From JARIHD01 sp964503715 (GTDB lineage: Bacteria > Patescibacteriota > Saccharimonadia > Saccharimonadales > UBA4665): DNA of 9,266 bases. Location: positions 1 through 9,266 of the forward strand of contig CAZDAD010000018.1 of assembly GCA_964503715.1 (NCBI GenBank), in the 5' to 3' direction. Every line of letters begins with the position of its first letter. Within the stretch, counting starts at the first letter, position 1. Under the pieces are notes generated by a model. It was given only the letters and a program-made list of their open reading frames with translations, searched no databases and was not told the DNA's origin. The translations under genes and the position numbers were made by a program. Shown piece by piece: positions 1-6,347 of the stretch.

Positions 1-25
1 AACAGGGGTAAAAGCATAAGTATTA

Positions 26-54
26 TTGACAAAAGGGGCGTTTTGCGCTAGCAT
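26..54 (+). promoter_or_regulatory. Sigma70-type promoter of the putative small RNA
   Basis: A perfect -35 box TTGACA (26-31) is followed after exactly 17 bp by TAGCAT (49-54), four of six matches to the -10 consensus. The predicted transcription start is about 61. The first half of the spacer (AAGGGGCG, 33-40) also occurs at the same place in the rRNA promoter at 9020-9048, which supports a stable-RNA type promoter. No SD-led reading frame follows before the terminator at 235. Confidence 0.7.
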
Positions 55-60
55 GTAACT

Positions 61-270
61 CAGTAAGTCAAAAACAAAAACTTACCTTAACAACCAAATA
101 TAACGCTCTCTGGACCCTAAAGGTTACAGGAGCGGTCAGTCAACGTCGGCAGGCGGCAAGCGCTAATTAAGTTATATACATATAGAGCGGATTTGCTGCC
201 TACGACGCCAAGAATAAATATCAATTAATTATTGAAAATACTGCAGGGTGCAAGTCTGCAGTATTTTTAT
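61..270 (+). ncRNA. Putative structured small RNA of unknown class
   Basis: This stretch lies between a good promoter and a strong stem-loop terminator and has no plausible protein gene. Three further hairpins can be drawn. The first is GTAAGT/ACTTAC (63-68 with 80-85, A-rich loop). The second is CGCTC/GAGCG (104-108 with 130-134), continued by CTG/CAG and CC/GG around a CTAAA loop. The third is a long helix, CGTCG/CGACG (144-148 with 203-207), AGGC/GCCT, GGCAAG/TTTGCT with wobble pairs, and CGCT/AGCG, closing an AT-rich loop at 165-185. A-rich single strands join the elements. The length of about 200 nt is close to that of 6S RNA, but I do not see the 6S rod with a central bubble. tmRNA, RNase P RNA and SRP RNA signatures are also absent. 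The alternative is a long attenuated leader for the gene at 308, which is less likely because that gene has its own promoter after the terminator. Existence of a transcript is inferred. Confidence 0.5.
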
Positions 271-273
271 TTT
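235..273 (+). terminator. Intrinsic terminator (perfect 12-bp stem, T-rich tail)
   Basis: AAAATACTGCAG (235-246) and CTGCAGTATTTT (256-267) are exact reverse complements around a 9-nt loop, followed by TATTTT (268-273). The 5' A-run makes the stem partly symmetric, but the better T tract lies on the + strand, so it most likely ends the small RNA starting near 61. The next promoter begins right on its tail. Confidence 0.8.
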
Positions 274-300
274 GCTATGATTTTGCGGCCCCGCTACAAT
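272..300 (+). promoter_or_regulatory. Promoter of the small membrane protein gene
   Basis: TTGCTA (272-277) and TACAAT (295-300) are separated by 17 bp. The -10 box ends only 7 nt before the ATG at 308, so the predicted start of transcription falls on or next to the start codon. The -10 is preceded by CGC as part of CGCTACAAT, a pattern shared with the promoters at 49-54 and 672-677. Confidence 0.6.
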
Positions 301-307
301 AATGCTT

Positions 308-637
308 ATGAGAAGGATAGCAATAGCTCTAGCCACAACACTATGCCTCCTGTTGGTGCTATTTGTGACTACCAGTCCTGAGACAATCCCATCTTTCATG
401 TTGATTGTTCCATTTATCTTGATATATGTGGCTCTGGTGGCCGTATTGACTCTAGCTCTGATGTATAAGTTCTCAGGTAGGCACGCCCTGCGTCGAGCTC
501 TGGTAATTGCCATAATGCCTGTATTTATACTGGTTCTACAGTCTATAGGCCAGTTGACAATCAGGGATGTGCTGACTGTTACAATTCTGCTGGCAGTTGG
601 ATATTTTTACGTTTCTAGGTCTACGCTTAAAAAATAA
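308..637 (+). CDS. Small multi-pass membrane protein of unknown function
   Basis: The gene encodes 109 residues that are almost entirely hydrophobic, with a positively charged N-terminus (MRRIAIAL). About four membrane segments can be drawn, at roughly residues 3-20, 28-50, 62-80 and 83-102, separated by short basic loops (YKFSGRHALRR) and ending in RSTLKK. No catalytic motif is visible and I do not recognise the family. The frame is also open from an ATG at 302 (two residues longer). I prefer 308 because the -10 box ends at 300, which would put 302 upstream of the transcript start, and because neither ATG has a Shine-Dalgarno sequence, consistent with a leaderless mRNA. The gene stands alone between its own promoter and the promoter of the next gene. 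A membrane role is firm from composition, but the function is unknown. Confidence 0.72.
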   Translation: MRRIAIALATTLCLLLVLFVTTSPETIPSFMLIVPFILIYVALVAVLTLALMYKFSGRHALRRALVIAIMPVFILVLQSIGQLTIRDVLTVTILLAVGYFYVSRSTLKK

Positions 638-672
638 GCGTTATACCATAGTCATCAACTTCTAATAACGCT
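623..672 (+). repeat. Two competing inverted repeats between the small membrane gene and the next promoter
   Basis: ACGCTTA (623-629) pairs perfectly with TAAGCGT (635-641) around five A residues, and the stop codon TAA lies in the 3' arm. The overlapping segment AGCGTTAT (637-644) is also an exact reverse complement of ATAACGCT (665-672), whose last base is the first base of the -10 box of the next gene. The two pairings exclude each other. There is no T tract, so a classical terminator is not supported. The outer repeat could be an operator over the promoter or a terminator-like stem. Confidence 0.5.
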
Positions 673-677
673 ATAAT
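649..677 (+). promoter_or_regulatory. Promoter of the Gln-rich protein / ATPase unit
   Basis: A perfect TATAAT (672-677) follows TAGTCA (649-654, four of six matches to TTGACA) with a 17-bp spacer. The expected transcription start is about 684, leaving a leader of only a few bases before the ATG at 688. An inverted repeat arm (665-672) runs into the -10 box, so a repressor or supercoil-sensitive structure could affect it; that is inference. Confidence 0.7.
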
Positions 678-687
678 AGTTACAGAC

Positions 688-1167
688 ATGGATCCATCGA
701 GTAATTGGCAGCCAACTCCTATGGGGATGCCTCAGTCTGAGGCAGTTCCTAATCAGCATGCCGTCTGGCAGCAGCCCAATCAGCAATACCAGCCTGACCA
801 GTACGGTCAGCCTGTGCCTCCAGTGCAGTATCAAATGCCCCAGATGCAGCCCAACCAGTATATACAGGCTACGCCTCAGGCGCAGTACCAGCCCACAGGA
901 GTGCAGCCACAGGCGCAACCACAACCACAGGCGCAGGCGCAAGGGCAGGCCCAGCCACTAGCTGAGCAGCCTCAACAGGCTCAGCCCTCGGCTGCATTGA
1001 ACGAAAATCAGCTCAATGAAGTAGAAACGGCCTGGGTGGAGAGAGTCAAGCAGATTGCTTTGCAGAACGAATCCGATCCACACGAGCAAAGCAAGCAACT
1101 AGGCATGCTAAAGGCGCAGTATATTAAAGCTCGCTATAACAGAGACGTAAGGGTGCTAGGGGAGTAG
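688..1167 (+). CDS. Gln/Pro-rich protein with a conserved-looking C-terminal helical domain
   Basis: This 159-residue protein has two parts. Residues 1-103 are low-complexity and rich in Gln, Pro, Ala and Tyr (about 32 Gln in the first 100 residues), with no signal peptide or membrane segment, so probably disordered. Residues 104-159 have ordinary composition and look helical: a stretch around ETAWVERVKQIAL, then a charged segment DPHEQSKQLGMLKAQYIKARYN, probably a helical hairpin. I recall similar proteins, a variable Gln-rich N-terminus followed by a W..R.K.I...DP.EQ...L..LKA.Y...RY motif, next to VirB4/VirD4-like ATPase genes in Saccharibacteria, but I cannot verify this here. The start at 688 fits the TATAAT box 10 nt upstream, giving a leaderless or nearly leaderless mRNA. 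The stop is one base before the ATPase ATG, so the two products are probably made together. A partner or adaptor of the ATPase is a reasonable guess, and function is otherwise unknown. Confidence 0.8.
   Translation: MDPSSNWQPTPMGMPQSEAVPNQHAVWQQPNQQYQPDQYGQPVPPVQYQMPQMQPNQYIQATPQAQYQPTGVQPQAQPQPQAQAQGQAQPLAEQPQQAQPSAALNENQLNEVETAWVERVKQIALQNESDPHEQSKQLGMLKAQYIKARYNRDVRVLGE
1158..1164 (+). promoter_or_regulatory. Shine-Dalgarno sequence for the ATPase gene
   Basis: AGGGGAG lies inside the last codons of the upstream gene and ends 4 nt before the ATG at 1169. It supports that start. With the TAGTATG stop/start junction, it suggests that ribosomes ending the first gene can restart on the second. 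Confidence 0.6.
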
Positions 1168-1168
1168 T

Positions 1169-4100
1169 ATGGAGTTCTTACTATTGCTTATACCCATACT
1201 AGGAATTGTAGCGGCAGTTGTGTCGTTCTTCTACTTCCAGACCCGCAATAAACGCCGTGACCTTATCAATTATGAGCGCGGCTTGCAGATGGTACCCATG
1301 CTCATACACTTGCCACCACCCAGCGAGGATATTGAGGCGGCTGGACGTGACGCCCGTGATGTATCAGATGAGAACATTTCCAGAGCCCAAGTTATTTACT
1401 CAATAATTGCCAGTACTCTTCAGAAGGGCTTCAAAGCTAAATATTACGGCCAGAGCCACTTTGCATTCGAAATCGTGGCCACAGAGGGCTTTATATACTT
1501 CTATACGGCCGTCCCCGTTGATTACATAGAGGTAGTCAAGCAAGCTATAGTCAGTGCATACCCTACAGCCCGCCTAGAGGAGGTAGAGGAGCATAACATC
1601 TTTAATAAGGTAGGTAAACTTAGTGGTACCGTAGGTGGTGACCTCAAACTAAAAGAATCCTATGCTTATCCGATAGCCACCTACCAGGAATTGAAGCGTG
1701 ATCCAATGCAGGCCTTGCTGAATGCCTTGTCGACGCTCGACAAGGAGGATGGGGCGGGAATTCAAATTCTACTACGTCCAGCTGATCCTCAGTGGCGCAA
1801 AAACGCCCTGTCTGCGGCATCCAAAAAACGTAAAGGCGAGACCTCGCTCAAAGGCCCTGAGCAGCTTGCGGGCCTAGCTAATGATTTTGTCACGGCATGG
1901 GTCAAACCACCCGAAGCCAGTAGCAAAGACGACAAACCAAAAGAGCTCTCAGGACTCGACCAAGCGCTTATCTCAGCCATTGAAGATAAGGCCAGTCAAC
2001 CGGGCTACGAGGTGCTTATACGAATAGGTGCTTCATCCAACTTGAGCCAACGTTCACAGGGTATTTTAAACAACAAAGTAGCTGCTTTCTCCTTAATTGA
2101 TGCTCCAGGAAAGAATGGATTCAAGTTTTTGCCTGCAAAAGACGTTGGTAAACTTACAACAGCATATATACTCAGAATGTTCCCACAGCACAAAAATCAG
2201 TGCATTTTGAACTCCACTGAGCTAGCTACAATATTCCATTTTCCTGAACAAAAAAGCATACCTACCGCTCAGCTTGAAAGGCAGGGTTCACGCCAAGTTG
2301 ATGCCCCTCGTAATATGCCCGATGAAGGCCTGCTGCTTGGATACAATATTTTCCGTGGTGTTAAAAAGCCCGTTAAGCTGTCCAACGCTGACCGTGCTCG
2401 TCATATGTATGTCGTGGGTCAGACTGGTACTGGTAAATCTACCTACTTAGAGAACTTAGCCCTACAGGACATGCTCAATGGTCGAGGCTTTGCTTTTGTA
2501 GACCCGCACGGTGATACCGCCGAGCGCTTGCTGTCTATGGTTCCCAAAGAAAGGGCAGAGGACGTCATATATTTCTCGCCGTCTGACACTGACTATCCAC
2601 TCGGGCTAAACCTATTTGAGTTCCAATCGCCCGACCAAAAAGACTTCATTATTCAGGAAGTTTTGAACATGCTATACAAGTTGTATGATCCACAACATCA
2701 AGGCATCATGGGCCCCCGTTACGAGCACCTATTTAGGAACGCTGCATTGACCGTTATGGCCGATCCTGAGGGTGGTACTTTTATCGACATTCCAAAACTT
2801 TTCCGTGACCCACAGTATGTCAAGCAAAAGCTAAAGCATGTGACTGACCAGAACGTTATTGAGTTCTGGGAAAAAGAAATGCCTCAGTCACAACGCTCTA
2901 GTGACTTTGGTGAAGTCGTTAGCTGGTTTGTGAGCAAGTTTGGTGCGTTTCTTTCCAATGAAATGATGCGTAACATTATCGGTCAGACCCATAGTGCTTT
3001 TGACCTGCGTGATGTTATGGATAACGGCAAGATATTGTTGGTCAACTTGAGCAAGGGTCGCCTGGGCCTCCTTAATATGCAGCTGCTGGGTATGATTTTT
3101 GTCATGAAGTTTCAGGCGGCGGCTATGAGCCGTGCTAATGTTCCAGAGAAAGAAAGGCGTGATTTTAGCCTCTATGTTGATGAGTTCCAAAACTTCTCGA
3201 CTGACTCTTTTGCGACTATTTTGTCTGAGGCTCGTAAGTATCACCTAGATCTCATTGTTGCCAACCAGTACACTACCCAGCTTATTGATGAGGTTCGTGA
3301 TGCGGTGTTTGGTAACACTGGTACTCTGGTCTCATTCCGTTTGGGTCAGGATGAAGACGCCGAGGCCTTGTCTAAGCGTTTGCGACCTGCATTTGATACG
3401 AGTGATTTGCTACGTATGCCCAACTACGAGGCGGGTGTCCGTATGCTTATCGGTGGCGTACCGACTCAACCATTTAGTATGGCGACACTGCCGCCCTTGG
3501 GTGAGCCTAATGCCAAACTCTCGGATGCCCTGAGACAATTATCGGCTGCCAAGTACGGTCGTCCGCGTAAGGTTGTCGAGAAAGAGATTTTCGCTCGATT
3601 GGCAACCGAAGAAGCACCTAAGCGTGCTCCATCACCTAGCTACAACATGCCACAGTCTTCGGGTGGGTTCGTCAATGAAGAGCCAAACGAGCCAGAGGAC
3701 AAGCCTGCCTCATTCCTTGACCAGTGGATGGTCAAAAAGAGCAGTGATGGGCCCCTGCTAAGGGAGAGCCCATGGAAGAAGCCCGCCGAGGCAGAATCGC
3801 AGTCCGAGCGTGATGCTGCTCCTGCGGCCGAAACACCTCAGATACCTCAGGCTGATTCAACGACAGCACAAAGCCCGACTTTGTCAGCTGCTCCTGCTCC
3901 TACTCCTGTATCGCCGTCCGCTGCTGAAACTACGCCTCAGGCCAATATAGAGGCCGTACAAGCGCCAGTTGCTCCTGCACCCGTCCAACAGCCGCCTGCC
4001 GCACCAGAAGCTCCCACGGCGCCCGTAGAACCCGAAAAAGTGCTTCCAAAGCCTGCCGTGATGGCCCAAGGCCAGCGCAAGGAGATAAAGCAAGAGTCTG

Positions 4101-4264
4101 GCCCTGAGATGCTGACACTGTCTGAAATGCAGAACAAGCTCGAGGTTTCCGAAGAAGAGATCAATCCTAATGCTATCTTCATTGATGAAGAGGGTAACTT
4201 GCATATGGGCGCTGAGCCAGGTGACGATGAAAAGCCCGCTAACGGCCCTCAACCAAAAGCCTAG
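1169..4264 (+). CDS. Membrane-anchored HerA/VirD4-type ATPase (type IV secretion DNA-binding domain-like)
   Basis: This is a 1031-residue protein. Residues 3-23 form one N-terminal membrane helix followed by a basic stop (NKRR), which places the rest in the cytoplasm. Residues 60-390 are an N-terminal domain of the type I recall before such ATPases in Patescibacteria. The P-loop domain has Walker A GQTGTGKST (417-425), a following DPHGD motif (445-449), Walker B YVDEFQNF with DE at 671-672, and the sensor-like segment ANQYTTQL (698-705). The order and the DEFQNF...ANQYT spacing match the FtsK/HerA superfamily branch that includes VirD4/TraG coupling proteins; a VirB4-like assignment is possible. 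From about residue 870 to 970 the chain is Pro/Ala/Gln-rich and probably disordered, and a short ordered-looking acidic motif near the C-terminus (PNAIFIDEEGNLHMG) ends the protein. The likely role is ATP-driven movement of DNA or protein at the membrane. No relaxase, pilus or other secretion gene lies nearby, so the substrate and the rest of the machine are unknown. Confidence 0.85.
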   Translation: MEFLLLLIPILGIVAAVVSFFYFQTRNKRRDLINYERGLQMVPMLIHLPPPSEDIEAAGRDARDVSDENISRAQVIYSIIASTLQKGFKAKYYGQSHFAFEIVATEGFIYFYTAVPVDYIEVVKQAIVSAYPTARLEEVEEHNIFNKVGKLSGTVGGDLKLKESYAYPIATYQELKRDPMQALLNALSTLDKEDGAGIQILLRPADPQWRKNALSAASKKRKGETSLKGPEQLAGLANDFVTAWVKPPEASSKDDKPKELSGLDQALISAIEDKASQPGYEVLIRIGASSNLSQRSQGILNNKVAAFSLIDAPGKNGFKFLPAKDVGKLTTAYILRMFPQHKNQCILNSTELATIFHFPEQKSIPTAQLERQGSRQVDAPRNMPDEGLLLGYNIFRGVKKPVKLSNADRARHMYVVGQTGTGKSTYLENLALQDMLNGRGFAFVDPHGDTAERLLSMVPKERAEDVIYFSPSDTDYPLGLNLFEFQSPDQKDFIIQEVLNMLYKLYDPQHQGIMGPRYEHLFRNAALTVMADPEGGTFIDIPKLFRDPQYVKQKLKHVTDQNVIEFWEKEMPQSQRSSDFGEVVSWFVSKFGAFLSNEMMRNIIGQTHSAFDLRDVMDNGKILLVNLSKGRLGLLNMQLLGMIFVMKFQAAAMSRANVPEKERRDFSLYVDEFQNFSTDSFATILSEARKYHLDLIVANQYTTQLIDEVRDAVFGNTGTLVSFRLGQDEDAEALSKRLRPAFDTSDLLRMPNYEAGVRMLIGGVPTQPFSMATLPPLGEPNAKLSDALRQLSAAKYGRPRKVVEKEIFARLATEEAPKRAPSPSYNMPQSSGGFVNEEPNEPEDKPASFLDQWMVKKSSDGPLLRESPWKKPAEAESQSERDAAPAAETPQIPQADSTTAQSPTLSAAPAPTPVSPSAAETTPQANIEAVQAPVAPAPVQQPPAAPEAPTAPVEPEKVLPKPAVMAQGQRKEIKQESGPEMLTLSEMQNKLEVSEEEINPNAIFIDEEGNLHMGAEPGDDEKPANGPQPKA

Positions 4265-4283
4265 CCAGCCATCTATAGGTCAG

Positions 4284-4317
4284 TTGCGTGACAGGTGGTT
4301 TTAATCTATACTATAAG
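4284..4317 (+). promoter_or_regulatory. Promoter of the gyrB-gyrA operon
   Basis: TTGCGT (4284-4289) with a 17-bp spacer to TATACT (4307-4312) is one reading. The overlapping GTGACA (4288-4293) with an 18-bp spacer to TATAAG (4312-4317) is another. Either gives a start at about 4319-4324 and a 5' leader of about 55-60 nt. It lies in the only non-coding gap (4265-4378) upstream of gyrB. Relaxation-responsive control, common for gyrase genes, cannot be judged from the bases. Confidence 0.6.
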
Positions 4318-4322
4318 AGACG

Positions 4323-4346
4323 TGGGAGTTATCTCATTTTATTTTT
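4323..4346 (+). terminator. Weak terminator-like hairpin at the start of the gyrB leader
   Basis: TGGGA (4323-4327) pairs with TCTCA (4332-4336) with one G-T wobble around GTTA, followed by TTTTATTTTT (4337-4346). GAGA (4317-4320) can pair with TCTC (4332-4335) instead. The stem is short. It could end read-through from the ATPase gene, or form a 5' stem-loop on the gyrB mRNA because the predicted start of transcription is at or just before it. Confidence 0.35.
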
Positions 4347-4364
4347 GTCTTAATAGTTTTAAGT

Positions 4365-4370
4365 AGAGGG
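4365..4370 (+). promoter_or_regulatory. Shine-Dalgarno sequence of gyrB
   Basis: AGAGGG lies 8 nt before the GTG at 4379 and supports GTG as the start codon. The N-terminus made from it (MADKQKGYSA) leads into the conserved GyrB start region at the normal distance. Confidence 0.6.
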
Positions 4371-4378
4371 TTGGTAGC

Positions 4379-6346
4379 GTGGCCGATAAACAAAAAGGTT
4401 ATTCTGCAGAGCAGATTCAGGTACTTGAGGGTCTAGAGCCCGTCCGCAAGCGTCCTGGCATGTACATTGGTGGAACGGGCATAGAGGGTCTACACCATTT
4501 GGTGTGGGAGATTGTCGATAATGGTATCGACGAGGCTTTGGCTGGTTACGCAACTGAAGTGACGGTGACCATGCAGGAAGACGGCGGCGTCATGATTACC
4601 GATGATGGTCGTGGTATCCCGACAGATATTCACCCCAAGACAGGTAAGAGTACTGTTGAGACTGTGCTAACTGTTTTGCACGCAGGTGGTAAGTTTGGCG
4701 GTGGCGGCTACAAAGTATCTGGTGGTTTGCACGGCGTTGGTGTGAGTGTGGTAAACGCTCTATCTACCAAATTAGTCGTGACCGTTCATCGTGATGGCAA
4801 GATGCACCAGCAGACCTACCATACTGGCGTACCAGAGGGCGATCTTAAGGTAGTTGGCAAGACAGACAGAACGGGCACGGATATCTTGTTCTATGCTGAC
4901 GAAAAGATTTTTGAAACTACCAAATTCAGCTACGAAACCATTCTCGACAGGCTTCGCCATCAGGCATATCTCACTAAGGGTGTCAGGACTTCTATTTACA
5001 ATGAAAAAACTGGTGCCAGGTACTCATTCTATTTTGAGGGTGGTATCAAGTCTTATGTTTCTCACCTAAATCACGGCAAGGACGTGGTCGATGAGGATGT
5101 TTTTTATGTCGATAAGCAGATCAACGATACTCAAGTCGAGATAGCTGCCCAGTACACAGATGGCTACAGCGAGACCATCAAGCAGTTTGCCAACAACGTC
5201 TTTAACCCAGACGGCGGTACGCACCTCGTTGGTTTCCGCATGGCGCTGACTCGTGTCATAAATGACTATGCTCGCAAGAACGGTTTGCTCAAAGAAAAGG
5301 AAGAAAACCTTACGGGTGAAGACTGCCGAGAAGGCCTGACGGCCGTAATTTTGGTCAAGCTTCCAGACCCACAGTTTGAGGGCCAGACCAAGAACAAATT
5401 GGGCAATCCTGAGGTTCGTGGGTATGTTGACAAAGTTACAGCAGAATACTTCACTTACTATCTTGAGGAGCACCCTGCAATTGCCAGAAAAATCGTAGGC
5501 AAAGCACTACTAGCCGCTCGTGCCCGCAAGGCTGCCCGTGCTGCCCGTGACAACATCATTCGCAAGGGTGTTTTGGAGGGTGCCAGCATGCCAGGCAAGC
5601 TGGCTGACTGTTCCAGCAAGGACCCAAGCAATTCTGAGCTTTACTTAGTCGAGGGTGACTCGGCTGGTGGTTCTGCCAAGACTGGCCGTGACAGCAAAAC
5701 TCAGGCCATTTTGCCGCTACGTGGCAAGGTGCTTAACGTTGAACGAGCCCGTCTGGACAAGATGCTGGCCAATAACGAAATACTTAGCCTCATCAAGGCT
5801 ATGGGTGTTGGTATTGAGGAATCCTTTGATATTAAAGGCCTGCGCTACGATCGCATTATCATCATGACCGATGCCGACGTCGATGGTTCTCATATTAGTA
5901 CGTTGTTGCTGACATTCTTCTTCCGCTTTATGCGTGAAGTAGTTGATGGCGGCCACGTCTACTTGGCCAAACCACCTCTGTTTGAACTGGTTAAGTCTAG
6001 CCGCAAATCAAGCATCTTTATATATGACGAATCAGAGCTAGACAAAGTTCTGGACGAAGCTATAGCTAAGCGCAAAGCTGAGGGCATCAAGGTTGACGAT
6101 TCTTCGGAACGCTTCCGCCAGGCAGGCTTTGTTGAACAGAAGCGCTACAAGGGCTTGGGCGAAATGGACGCTGAACAGCTGTTTGAAACAACCATGAATC
6201 CTGAGAAACGTGTACTGGTTCGGGTAGCCGTTGAGGACGCCGAAAAGGCTGACGCTATCTTCAATAAGCTTATGGGCACAGAGGTGGAGCTGCGCAAGAA
6301 CTTCATTACCGCTCGGGCGAAGTTCGTAAAGGATTTGGATATTTAG
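4379..6346 (+). CDS. gyrB: DNA gyrase subunit B
   Basis: GyrB is the ATPase and TOPRIM subunit of the A2B2 gyrase that introduces negative supercoils. The 655 residues match the usual shorter bacterial GyrB, without the large insert found in enterobacteria. The GHKL ATPase domain shows VRKRPGMYIG (22-31), the catalytic Glu44 and Asn48 in EIVDNGIDEA, DDGRGIP (75-81), and the lid and loop HAGGKF...GGLHGVGVSVVNALS (101-129). Arg138 is in the place of the coumarin-contacting Arg. The transducer domain follows to about 390. The TOPRIM domain has EGDSAGG (425-431, Glu425) and DADVDG (Asp498, Asp500, Asp502), the Mg-binding acids. The C-terminal QKRYKGLGEMDAEQL (587-601) is the typical GyrB/ParE tail. 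The start codon is GTG with an SD 8 nt upstream. The stop is one base before the gyrA start. ParE is the alternative, but the adjacent GyrA with a GyrA box makes gyrase the better call. Confidence 0.97.
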   Translation: MADKQKGYSAEQIQVLEGLEPVRKRPGMYIGGTGIEGLHHLVWEIVDNGIDEALAGYATEVTVTMQEDGGVMITDDGRGIPTDIHPKTGKSTVETVLTVLHAGGKFGGGGYKVSGGLHGVGVSVVNALSTKLVVTVHRDGKMHQQTYHTGVPEGDLKVVGKTDRTGTDILFYADEKIFETTKFSYETILDRLRHQAYLTKGVRTSIYNEKTGARYSFYFEGGIKSYVSHLNHGKDVVDEDVFYVDKQINDTQVEIAAQYTDGYSETIKQFANNVFNPDGGTHLVGFRMALTRVINDYARKNGLLKEKEENLTGEDCREGLTAVILVKLPDPQFEGQTKNKLGNPEVRGYVDKVTAEYFTYYLEEHPAIARKIVGKALLAARARKAARAARDNIIRKGVLEGASMPGKLADCSSKDPSNSELYLVEGDSAGGSAKTGRDSKTQAILPLRGKVLNVERARLDKMLANNEILSLIKAMGVGIEESFDIKGLRYDRIIIMTDADVDGSHISTLLLTFFFRFMREVVDGGHVYLAKPPLFELVKSSRKSSIFIYDESELDKVLDEAIAKRKAEGIKVDDSSERFRQAGFVEQKRYKGLGEMDAEQLFETTMNPEKRVLVRVAVEDAEKADAIFNKLMGTEVELRKNFITARAKFVKDLDI

Positions 6347-6347
6347 T

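Noticed and set aside
61..270. tmRNA, RNase P RNA, SRP RNA or tRNA gene
   Set aside because: No TTCGA T-arm or CCA end, no RNase P core segments, no SRP GGAAG/AGCA-type apical motif, and the size does not fit tmRNA or RNase P.
655..942. Open frame on the minus strand opposite the Gln-rich gene
   Set aside because: It is Leu/Arg-rich because it reads the complement of CAG/CCA-type codons; it has no promoter or SD, and the plus frame has a coherent C-terminal domain.
900..985. Short CAG/GCGCAG-like repeats as a CRISPR or tandem repeat array
   Set aside because: The repeats are irregular, 6-12 bp, in frame and explained by the Gln/Ala/Pro protein composition; there are no spacers.
3884..4252. 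Open frames on the minus strand opposite the Pro/Ala-rich end of the ATPase
   Set aside because: They result from the codon bias of the Pro/Ala-rich region; no family motif or start signals are seen.
1169..4264. Integrated conjugative element carrying the ATPase
   Set aside because: No relaxase, integrase, direct repeats or tRNA attachment site are present; the gene lies directly against gyrB-gyrA and its base composition is like its neighbours.
4258..4280. Hairpin CCTA/TAGG after the ATPase stop as a terminator
   Set aside because: Only four base pairs and no T tract.
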